A stretch of DNA of 56,363 nt, taken from NCBI GenBank assembly GCA_024227975.1, contig JAAETV010000163.1:1-56363 (forward strand). Direction: 5' to 3'. Shown here in pieces: positions 1-6,785 of the stretch. The stretch's first letter is position 1. Each line of letters opens with the position of its first letter. The DNA is from Actinomycetes bacterium. GTDB taxonomy: Bacteria > Actinomycetota > Acidimicrobiia > Acidimicrobiales > SZUA-35. A program made the position numbers and the translations under genes. The notes under the pieces are model-generated. The model ran no database searches, was not told where the DNA came from, and worked only from the letters and a program-made list of their open reading frames with translations.

Positions 1-2531
1 CACGCCAGGAAGGCAAGCATCGAGAGTTGTTGCGATGTCAGTTCCGGGGCACCGACAGCATCGACATGGCCCAATACCCGGATGGTGATCGCCTTTCCCA
101 CCTCCACAGGTTCGTCTGGGGTAGCTGGCTCAGCTTCAACCGGTGGACTCGAAACAGAGGCCAGAAGGGCGGGATCTTCTCCCTGCTGGGAGCCGGACTG
201 ACGATGGTCGGGGCCAGCAGGGGTCGGGGTGGTGAGAGCTGTCTCCGCCTGATCGAGGCGGGACCGCAGGTCAGAGACTGAGGCCGAGAGCTCGACCCCG
301 ACGATGAGTGGCTGCTCCTTACCTGACTCGGCATCAGCCAGGAGGTGGCCAAGGGCCTCGGCCACCTCCTCTTCCAGCAGTTGGGGCTCGATGGTCGTAT
401 CCCATGGCTGGATCGAGGCGCGGTGGGCATCGACCTCGATGGTGAATTCGCCGTCGGTCTGGCCGGCCACGATCATGGCCAGAGGTAGGGACCGGCTACG
501 GGCGTATTCCGTCAGAGGGTCGAGGTCGGCCAAGGTGGTCTCGTCAGTCACGATGACAACCGGGCCCAGCGGCTCGGGTGTGTTCACCAGCCGATGGGCA
601 TAGGCATTTGTCGACTGACCATCATCGAGCCGTTGACCGATGTCCTCTAGCCAGGGCACCAGCTCATTGACCATGGCCTGGGGTGTCTGCACCTGAACCA
701 GGCCATAGGTCTCGGTTCCTGCGATCGCCATCGTTGATCGGACATCGATGGTCCCGGCCTCGGACGAGGTGGCCAACTCGTGGACCAGAGAGCGGATCAG
801 GTCCATAGGGCTCGGCGCTGGCCCGTAGACGACCAGGAGCCCTGTCGCCTCCAGGTTGATCATCGTGTCGACTCCGATCGTGACCATTGTCGGCACCGGC
901 CCACGACCGGGACCGGGACCGGGAGGAAGGTCCTCAATCGGAACCAGCCGGGGCAGGTGCCAGTGGTGGCCATCGTCGGGGGTGACCCAGGGAAGGGGAG
1001 CCGCCATGGTGTCAGGGGTGCTGAATTCCACATCGAGGTGGTCGCCGTCGAGGGTGGCGATCACAGGCTGGGCCACTTCCTCCCCCTCCCAGACCGGCCG
1101 GGCACCCAGCGACGCCATCGCCGCCTGGAGCCAGGCAACCGATTCCTCATCGCCATGGCGTATCAGAGCCAACTGGACTGGGTCGAGCTCGGAGAGGGGT
1201 GGATCCGGAACCGTGCCCGGTGTGCGGTGGGCCATCCGATATCGACGGCGGCGGCGTAGGAGTCCTGCGGCCCCGGTGGCTAGCAACGCCCCGGCTGCCC
1301 CCAGAGTGACCGATCCGATGGTGCGATAAGGCTCAGCCAGCATGAGGGGCTCGGGCTGGTCCTCGTTGGCGGCGCTCGAAGTCTCGTGGGCGAGCTCGAT
1401 GTCGTCGACGGCGGTACTCGAGTGGGGAACGGGGCCGCTGCCATCGCCCTGACCCCCGACCCCACCCTGGCTGGCCGAATGGTCGACGGCCGAGCCGGCC
1501 GTTGGGCCTCCCCCCAACCCCGGTCCGCCGGGAACAGACCCCGCATCAGCGCTCCCCTGCTCGGCAAGGTCGGGAAAGGAGAAGACCTGGCCGGGATAGA
1601 TCAGGTCTGGATCGTCGATTGCCTGATCGTTGGTGGCCACCACCTCGTTGACATAATCAAGCACGACTGCATTGGACGGATTGGGACCGCCCGGTTCCAG
1701 CTGCCGCTCCGAGAGCCGCCAGAGATTGTCACCCTCGGAGATGGTCACCTCGGAGGAGTCGACCGAATCGGCCCCGCCGTGGTTCACCTCCTCGGTCTCA
1801 GGATTGGCCAGGCGAGATCGGACCCCCGGTACCAGCAGGTCCCAGCCCTGTTCGACCCGGGTGAACGCCTCCGACAAGATGGTGCCGTCGGCCATGACCC
1901 GCCCGGCGTTGGCATCACGGATGGCTTCCCACCTGTTGCCGTCACCGAGGTGCGCCTCAGCCAGACCCCACAGGGTATCTCGACGGCCCACCATGATCCG
2001 GATGTGATCCTCGGTAGCTTCATCGGCCGCGAAGTGGGCAGGATCGTTGTCAATGACCGCCGAGCTGGCAAGACCATCGGCTTCGAGCACGATCGCTGCC
2101 ACCGGGAGCGGAGGCAGAACGGCGCTGGCGGGAACAAGGCTCGACTGGACCAGAACCGAGGCCGCGATACTGCCCTGGGTGACGATCCTGGCTGCCAACC
2201 ATTGGGTCGCTCCGAGACCACGAATTGCTCTCGCCTTGCCCCCACGGATAGCGGCTAGGAGCTCGATGACGAAGCTGACGCCAAGTTGGGCCCAGGCCAA
2301 CCAGGCGACCAGGGCCAGCCCCTTGATCCAGGTCCAGGAGTCGATCTGGCCATTGGTCATGGCGAAGGAGATCTCGTCCCACGAGGGGATGACGGTTGGA
2401 AGCGGATTCCCGACGAAACTCACGAGCACGAGGGGTGGCCCGATGATCAGGGCGCTCCCGATCAGGGCCAGAAGTGCTGCCCGAGACAGTGATCGAACCG
2501 CGGCGGTAAAGGGTTGGGAGACAAAACTCAC
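1..2531 (-). CDS. Membrane LysM protein with C-terminal winged-helix (BTAD-type regulator), partial
   Basis: The reading frame runs from a GTG at 2531 to the left edge of the window (about 843 codons, C-terminus missing). An AAGGA-like ribosome site lies just upstream of the GTG; the ATG seven bases earlier is in a different frame. Two hydrophobic segments lie near residues 10-35 and 60-90. Two LysM-like modules follow (about 180-240 and 262-320; motifs DTLWGLAEAHLG and DNLWRLSERQL), then a third membrane segment near 400-425 followed by an Arg-rich stretch. At the window edge begins what looks like an OmpR-type winged helix (ITIRVLGHVDAVG). This architecture is known in actinobacteria from proteins beside Tad-pilus genes, and a prepilin peptidase follows divergently. 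A membrane-held transcription regulator sensing the cell wall is an inference. Confidence 0.8.
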   Translation of the reverse strand, partial: MSFVSQPFTAAVRSLSRAALLALIGSALIIGPPLVLVSFVGNPLPTVIPSWDEISFAMTNGQIDSWTWIKGLALVAWLAWAQLGVSFVIELLAAIRGGKARAIRGLGATQWLAARIVTQGSIAASVLVQSSLVPASAVLPPLPVAAIVLEADGLASSAVIDNDPAHFAADEATEDHIRIMVGRRDTLWGLAEAHLGDGNRWEAIRDANAGRVMADGTILSEAFTRVEQGWDLLVPGVRSRLANPETEEVNHGGADSVDSSEVTISEGDNLWRLSERQLEPGGPNPSNAVVLDYVNEVVATNDQAIDDPDLIYPGQVFSFPDLAEQGSADAGSVPGGPGLGGGPTAGSAVDHSASQGGVGGQGDGSGPVPHSSTAVDDIELAHETSSAANEDQPEPLMLAEPYRTIGSVTLGAAGALLATGAAGLLRRRRRYRMAHRTPGTVPDPPLSELDPVQLALIRHGDEESVAWLQAAMASLGARPVWEGEEVAQPVIATLDGDHLDVEFSTPDTMAAPLPWVTPDDGHHWHLPRLVPIEDLPPGPGPGRGPVPTMVTIGVDTMINLEATGLLVVYGPAPSPMDLIRSLVHELATSSEAGTIDVRSTMAIAGTETYGLVQVQTPQAMVNELVPWLEDIGQRLDDGQSTNAYAHRLVNTPEPLGPVVIVTDETTLADLDPLTEYARSRSLPLAMIVAGQTDGEFTIEVDAHRASIQPWDTTIEPQLLEEEVAEALGHLLADAESGKEQPLIVGVELSASVSDLRSRLDQAETALTTPTPAGPDHRQSGSQQGEDPALLASVSSPPVEAEPATPDEPVEVGKAITIRVLGHVDAVGAPELTSQQLSMLAFLA

Positions 2532-2696
2532 AGGACATCGTCCTTCCCTATGAGACGGTGCTGATGGCCGGCGCTTGCCGACAAGTGTCATGTCTTCGAT
2601 GCCGACCCGGAAGGAACAGTCCTCAATCCTCGGGCCGAGCCAGCTTAGCCTTCTACCACCACAAGGACACGACTACTTCTCTCTCGATAACGTTGA

Positions 2697-3173
2697 ATCA
2701 TCATCATTGTCGTTACCTTCGCCATCGGGGGCACCCTCGCCGTTGTCGCTGCCGCCGATGACGCCCGGACCCATCGCCTCCGCAATCATTACACCGGGCC
2801 CCTGGCTATGGTCGCCATTGCCGGGTTCGCCCTGGCCGCCGTGGTCGGCCGGATGGGGTTCCCGGTCAGCGATCTCGTGGTCAGTGTTGCCATCTTCGCT
2901 GGCCCCTGGTTCGCCGCCTGGTTGATCTCTCCGGCCAACATCGGCTTCGGGGATGTGAAGCTCGGTGCCGGCCTCGGCCTGTATCTCGGATGGCTCGGGA
3001 TCGACGTCGCCTTCACCGGTTTCGTCGCCACCACCACCCTGGCCGGGCTGGCGGCGTTGTTGATGGTCGTCCTCGGCCGCCGCCAGACCTTGATGCCCTT
3101 CGGCCCTGCGCTGGTCGGCGGGGCCATCGTCGCCGTTGCCCTGCACATCTCCGGCGCTGGGCTCGTGGCCTGA
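2697..3173 (+). CDS. Prepilin peptidase (A24 family, TadV/CpaA-type), start codon uncertain
   Basis: This small membrane aspartyl protease would cleave the leader of Tad-type prepilins at the inner face of the membrane. The first catalytic Asp is seen in the DDARTHRLRN segment and the second in GFGDVK, both typical of the A24 family. Several hydrophobic segments fill the remainder of about 158 residues. The open frame begins after the TGA at 2694-2696 with three ATC codons and an ATT at 2706. There is no ATG, GTG or TTG before 2808, and starting at 2808 would delete the first catalytic Asp. An ATT/ATC start or a sequence error is therefore likely. It is divergent from the LysM/winged-helix gene, which fits a pilus region. 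Confidence 0.7.
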   Translation: MIIIVVTFAIGGTLAVVAAADDARTHRLRNHYTGPLAMVAIAGFALAAVVGRMGFPVSDLVVSVAIFAGPWFAAWLISPANIGFGDVKLGAGLGLYLGWLGIDVAFTGFVATTTLAGLAALLMVVLGRRQTLMPFGPALVGGAIVAVALHISGAGLVA

Positions 3174-3182
3174 ACGTTCCGG

Positions 3183-4649
3183 TCAGCCCGTCAGGTACGG
3201 ATCGGAGGGGAGCTGGCAGCGAGGATCGGAGCCCATGGGATTGGTGGCCGCCGATCGCCCAGGGGCAATGGCACATGGGATCTGATAGTCGCTGGGGCGG
3301 TTCCAGTCGGGAGGCAGGATCTCCAGACGGGACCAGTCAATCTGCCACAGGACCTCCCAGTCAGGGGTCCCGTCGTAGAAGGCGCCCCACGGATCCTCTG
3401 ACCCGAACCCGTTGTCGGTCGCCGTTCGACCACTCTCGGCCTGGAAGCAGAAGCAGCCGGCAACATCTTGGAGTACCAGTCCATAGTCACGAGCAGCGAT
3501 GGCAATCATGCGAGCATAGGGATGGGTGATGGAGTCGACGTCGTAGTCAAGAGGCAGACGCATGTACTGGCCTTCGAGCAGGCAGTTCTCAGCTCCTCCC
3601 ATGGAGTCGGCGACATGGGCGTGGTACGCATCCGGCGGGGGTTGACGGGAGGAGCAGATCCCATCATTGCGAGTGGCGGGGAAGGAGAAATCGGTGCCCT
3701 GCTGATTGTCGATGGCGATCTCCGACGAGACCCCGATGGCATGATTGATCTCGCCCCGCCGCAGGTCTTCGAGGGTGATGGTCAAGCCGGCCGAAGACAT
3801 GCCGGAGGCGGTCACGCCCACCGGGAAGGGGAAGACGCCAGTGCCGCCTGCGGCATAGTCCTTGGTGACACCACCCCAGCAGACTTCGATCCCCGGGCGT
3901 CCGGTGATGTTGTTCGGCTTGGCTCGCCATAGCTCGATGAGTACATCGCGGCGCCAGTCGTAGATCATCAGGTGGAAGTCGCTGTCATCGGAGTGCATCC
4001 GGAAGTCAGGAGGAAGCGGCACCCCCACTGCGCCGATATCGGCATAGGCCCCATTGATGTAGGGCTCGAATTCGTCCGGGCCCCATCCCCACCAGGTATC
4101 ACTCCCACAATCCTGAGGTCGGAACACAATGGGTGTGAACTGCTCTCGATCAGAATCAACGAGGACGATATGGGGGGCGTTTCGATCCTCCTCGATCCCG
4201 CTGCCATAGGAATAGAGGCGATCACCCCGGATGATCTCGTTGATGTGGCTAGCGATGACATCAGAGTTGCTGACTGTTGGCGTGTCTTGCGGGAGCGGCC
4301 TATTGAACAGAATCTGACTCGACCCCATCCACGCTAGGGCATCGTCTGGAGCGCCAAGGGTGGAGAAATAGGTACCGGACTCGTTGCGGAATGCCTCCGC
4401 CCCTCCCCCACTCGAGGATGGCCTCGAGCTCGAGGCTCCGCTTTCGGGCCCGTCCGGGTTCTCGGCGCCATCGACCCCTCCCTCGTTCTCGGGACCGTCG
4501 ATCACCGATTCGTCGCCGGAGGCCTGGCCCGCCGTCTCACTGTCTGGGAACTCGACGCTCGTGGTTTGCTCGGCGGAGGGCCAGGTGAACAATAGGGCAA
4601 ACGCCGTCACTGCGAGGGCCAGGAGCCTCTTTGCCACTGATTGAACCAT
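3183..4649 (-). CDS. Secreted protein of unknown function
   Basis: I do not recognise the family. The chosen ATG at 4649 gives a classical signal peptide (MVQSVAKRLLALAVTAFALL, then WPSA), whereas the open frame extends upstream without a convincing start. After the signal comes an acidic, Ser/Gly/Pro-rich linker to about residue 90. A folded domain rich in Trp, Asp and Tyr follows, including a HLMIYDWRRD segment, a CWGG motif and a TASGMSSAGLTI segment. The C-terminus has four to six Cys, suggesting disulfides outside the cell. The segment MIAIAARDYGLVLQD resembles one I have seen in other secreted actinobacterial proteins, without a known activity. It is convergent with the prepilin peptidase, only 9 bp apart. 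Confidence 0.75.
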   Translation of the reverse strand: MVQSVAKRLLALAVTAFALLFTWPSAEQTTSVEFPDSETAGQASGDESVIDGPENEGGVDGAENPDGPESGASSSRPSSSGGGAEAFRNESGTYFSTLGAPDDALAWMGSSQILFNRPLPQDTPTVSNSDVIASHINEIIRGDRLYSYGSGIEEDRNAPHIVLVDSDREQFTPIVFRPQDCGSDTWWGWGPDEFEPYINGAYADIGAVGVPLPPDFRMHSDDSDFHLMIYDWRRDVLIELWRAKPNNITGRPGIEVCWGGVTKDYAAGGTGVFPFPVGVTASGMSSAGLTITLEDLRRGEINHAIGVSSEIAIDNQQGTDFSFPATRNDGICSSRQPPPDAYHAHVADSMGGAENCLLEGQYMRLPLDYDVDSITHPYARMIAIAARDYGLVLQDVAGCFCFQAESGRTATDNGFGSEDPWGAFYDGTPDWEVLWQIDWSRLEILPPDWNRPSDYQIPCAIAPGRSAATNPMGSDPRCQLPSDPYLTG

Positions 4650-4763
4650 GTTTGCGTAGGGTACCTCACCTTGGATGACTGCCCCCTTCGGCCGGGGTAG
4701 CCCAGGCCCGAGCGGCCATGTGGACCAATCGATGGGGCCGGGCGTGGATACTGACCGACGATC

Positions 4764-4804
4764 CGCCCAGGTGCAGTAGGCATTGGCCCTACCGCACCTG
4801 GGCG
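4764..4804. promoter_or_regulatory. Long imperfect hairpin upstream of the secreted-protein gene
   Basis: The arms CGCCCAGGTGC (4764-4774) and GCACCTGGGCG (4794-4804) are perfectly complementary over 11 bp. After one mismatch the stem continues for five more pairs (GTAGG with CCTAC), leaving a 7-nt loop. No T-run follows on either strand, so a simple intrinsic terminator is not convincing. It lies in the leader region of the minus-strand gene starting at 4649 and could be a terminator of the small upstream gene, an attenuator or an operator. Confidence 0.5.
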
Positions 4805-4822
4805 TACTCGGCTTCAAGTGAC

Positions 4823-4864
4823 CACAGCTCTGGCTACTGGGAGGTAGGCACAGCTCTGACTACT
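4823..4864. repeat. Direct repeat, 16 bp, two copies 26 bp apart
   Basis: CACAGCTCTGGCTACT at 4823-4838 recurs as CACAGCTCTGACTACT at 4849-4864 with one mismatch. The 26-bp spacing is about two and a half helical turns. The pair lies just beyond the 4764-4804 hairpin in the same intergenic region, so a regulator-binding role is possible but unproven. Confidence 0.45.
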
Positions 4865-4909
4865 CGACGGCTGAACCCCCGGACACCGTTGGCCGGGGAG
4901 AAGGCTTGG

Positions 4910-5092
4910 TCAGTCGCTGGCCAGGACCGCCTCGGCCGCGGCCAGAGCGGCCTCGAGCTCTTCGAGGAAGGAGGCATTGTCGGACGCCATGTCCTCCAAG
5001 AGTGTTGACATGCCCTTTTCGATGCTCCTCAGACCATCTTGCAGGGAGCTGAGTATCTCGTTGACTTCCTGCTCCGGCTTGATGTTCTCCAT
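4910..5092 (-). CDS. Small acidic helical protein, hypothetical
   Basis: This is a 60-residue ATG-started frame rich in Glu, Leu, Ala and Asp with heptad-like spacing of Leu and Ile (EILSSLQDGLRSIEK, then LEELEAALAAAEAVL). It is predicted to form one or two helices, possibly a coiled coil. A competing overlapping frame on the same strand is Arg/Gly-rich and looks like a shadow. No ribosome site stands out. The AT-rich region upstream is a plausible promoter. I do not recognise a family. Confidence 0.5.
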   Translation of the reverse strand: MENIKPEQEVNEILSSLQDGLRSIEKGMSTLLEDMASDNASFLEELEAALAAAEAVLASD

Positions 5093-5171
5093 TCCGACAA
5101 CCTAGGCCGACAAATCCCATTTGTTAAGGCTTTTTGGTCGAATACTTTGGGTAATAGATACCGATCTACTT

Positions 5172-5199
5172 GGATCTATTTGACCTATTAGATAGATCC
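5172..5199. promoter_or_regulatory. Operator-like inverted repeat in an AT-rich promoter region
   Basis: GGATCTAT (5172-5179) and ATAGATCC (5192-5199) form a perfect 8-bp inverted repeat around a 12-bp spacer that contains TTGACC. The surrounding 5100-5230 stretch is clearly more AT-rich than the rest of the window. It separates a small minus-strand gene from the plus-strand gene at 5270, so it could serve a divergent promoter. No downstream T-run is present. Confidence 0.45.
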
Positions 5200-5269
5200 T
5201 TCATCCTCCACCTTGTTCCTTGTTGCTCCGACACAAGGCTGTTTATGCTCCCTGCTACCATGACGAGCC

Positions 5270-5947
5270 GTGAACCAGGCCGAGGCGGCTGGGGCCCTCT
5301 TGGCCCGCCGGCACCAAACAGAAGTTGGATCAAAGCGCGGCGGCATCGGCAAGTTCGCCGAAGCTCCCCGGACCGCAGAGTGGACCCTGCGGTCGGCCCT
5401 CGTGCGCTTCGCCCAGCCCGAGCCAGTGCGGGCGGCCGCGTTGCTCGACCTGGTCAGACGATGCGAGTGGGCCATCCATCCCCTGGTACGGGTCATCGAG
5501 CGTCATTTGGTCCTGGGGGATTGTCGGCCCTCGCTACCTAGCCGCGCCGAGAACACCAGTGGGGGTGACGACCCGGCCGGAGAACACGTCGATGGATGGG
5601 TTGCCGTCAACTCACCCGATCGGAGGGTTGAGGCCCGCATCGTCGACCTGGCCCGGCTGGTGAATCACCATCCGGATCTGGCCGAGGAGATCATTGCCGC
5701 CTACCAATCATACATCGAGCTCGAGACCGAGGAACTGGAGGCGCTGGCCATCTTGGGCCCGATCCTGGTTCTTGACGAGTTGGCCGACACCCTCACTGCC
5801 TGGGCCCCCTACGCTCCGGCCGACCCACCACTGACCGTGGTCGACGAGGTATGCCTCGAACTGAACGCCAGGCTGTCCGAGCTTGGGGTGACGGCAGCCA
5901 TCGACCCTGCCCGTGCCGGTCGATCAGGTCAGCCCCGGCCCAGCTGA
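5270..5947 (+). CDS. Hypothetical helical protein
   Basis: This is a 225-residue frame with a GTG start. It is rich in Ala, Leu, Glu and Asp and has no signal peptide or membrane segment, so it is probably a soluble, mostly helical cytoplasmic protein. A run of acidic helices lies near residues 120-170 (LAEEIIAAYQSYIELE, then LEALAILGPILVLDEL). I do not recognise a family. An AT-rich promoter-like region with an inverted repeat lies just upstream. The ribosome site is weak, so the start could lie further in. Confidence 0.55.
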   Translation: MNQAEAAGALLARRHQTEVGSKRGGIGKFAEAPRTAEWTLRSALVRFAQPEPVRAAALLDLVRRCEWAIHPLVRVIERHLVLGDCRPSLPSRAENTSGGDDPAGEHVDGWVAVNSPDRRVEARIVDLARLVNHHPDLAEEIIAAYQSYIELETEELEALAILGPILVLDELADTLTAWAPYAPADPPLTVVDEVCLELNARLSELGVTAAIDPARAGRSGQPRPS

Positions 5948-6039
5948 GATAGGGCGGAGAGCCTGGTCCCGTCTGGCGCCGTGACAGGAGGGGTGGGCGG
6001 CGCCAGACGGGAGAGCAACGCTCGGCCCGGTAGTGTCGG

Positions 6040-6702
6040 TCAGGCCAGCTGGGGACGGCGGCCGGAATCTAGATCCCGGGCCAAGGCGAGAAGGTCGACG
6101 GGGCCGAGCCCGGTGCTCAGCGGTGAGTCGGCCAGGTACCAGTCGCACAATCCGTCGACGTCGAGTGAGAAGTCGCCCTCGATCCCGGCCAGGTAGTCGA
6201 CGGTCAGGGTGAGGGCGAAGATATCCAAGTCCTCGACCGAGGAGCGGACGAGGACCCGTTCACAGATGATCCGAGCCGTCTCGATCGTCGTCGGCCCATC
6301 GTCACCCCAACAGAAGGCATAGGCCGGATGGTCAACTGTCGGCTGGAGTCGCAACCGGAGCCGAGAGGGTGTCAGTAGGAGAAGGTGACGACCACCCTGA
6401 TCGTCGGTGATACCGACGATCTCGGCTGAACCGTCGCGGCTCGATACCTCGTGGCGCAGGGTCTGGAGTGCCTCGAGGGAGGATGAGTCCAGGGCTAGCC
6501 CTGCCCCCTGGAGGTGGTTGGCCACGGCATCGACGGTCACGAACTCGGCCAGCCTCGTCCCGAAGCGCTTGACCGGAGGGGGATAGGTTCCAAGGTGATC
6601 GAAGAGCTGGAGCAAGGCTACATAGGACTGGAGTCCATGGTCCCAGAACACCTTGCCGTCGAGACTGCCGGCCCGAATCGAGATCACCTTATTCATCGTC
6701 AT
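6040..6702 (-). CDS. Hypothetical protein
   Basis: Starting at the ATG at 6702 (MTMNKVISIR) gives about 220 residues. The longer open frame upstream would overlap the start of the divergent pepN gene and looks non-coding. The protein is soluble with no signal peptide. A central part reads like alternating strands (GGRHLLLLTPSRLRLRLQ), followed by an acidic helical C-terminal half. I do not recognise a family. It is divergent from the aminopeptidase N gene with about 80 bp between them. Confidence 0.6.
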   Translation of the reverse strand: MTMNKVISIRAGSLDGKVFWDHGLQSYVALLQLFDHLGTYPPPVKRFGTRLAEFVTVDAVANHLQGAGLALDSSSLEALQTLRHEVSSRDGSAEIVGITDDQGGRHLLLLTPSRLRLRLQPTVDHPAYAFCWGDDGPTTIETARIICERVLVRSSVEDLDIFALTLTVDYLAGIEGDFSLDVDGLCDWYLADSPLSTGLGPVDLLALARDLDSGRRPQLA

Positions 6703-6785
6703 ACGAACAACAAGCGCGCTGGAGGCCCAAACTGTTACGCCGATTCCAATGCCAGGCGGCGGTTCGAGAGCGCTAGCATCGCGCC

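Noticed and set aside
2575..3146. Open frames overlapping the prepilin peptidase on both strands
   Set aside because: They lack family features and have the composition of shadows, while the peptidase frame carries both catalytic Asp motifs.
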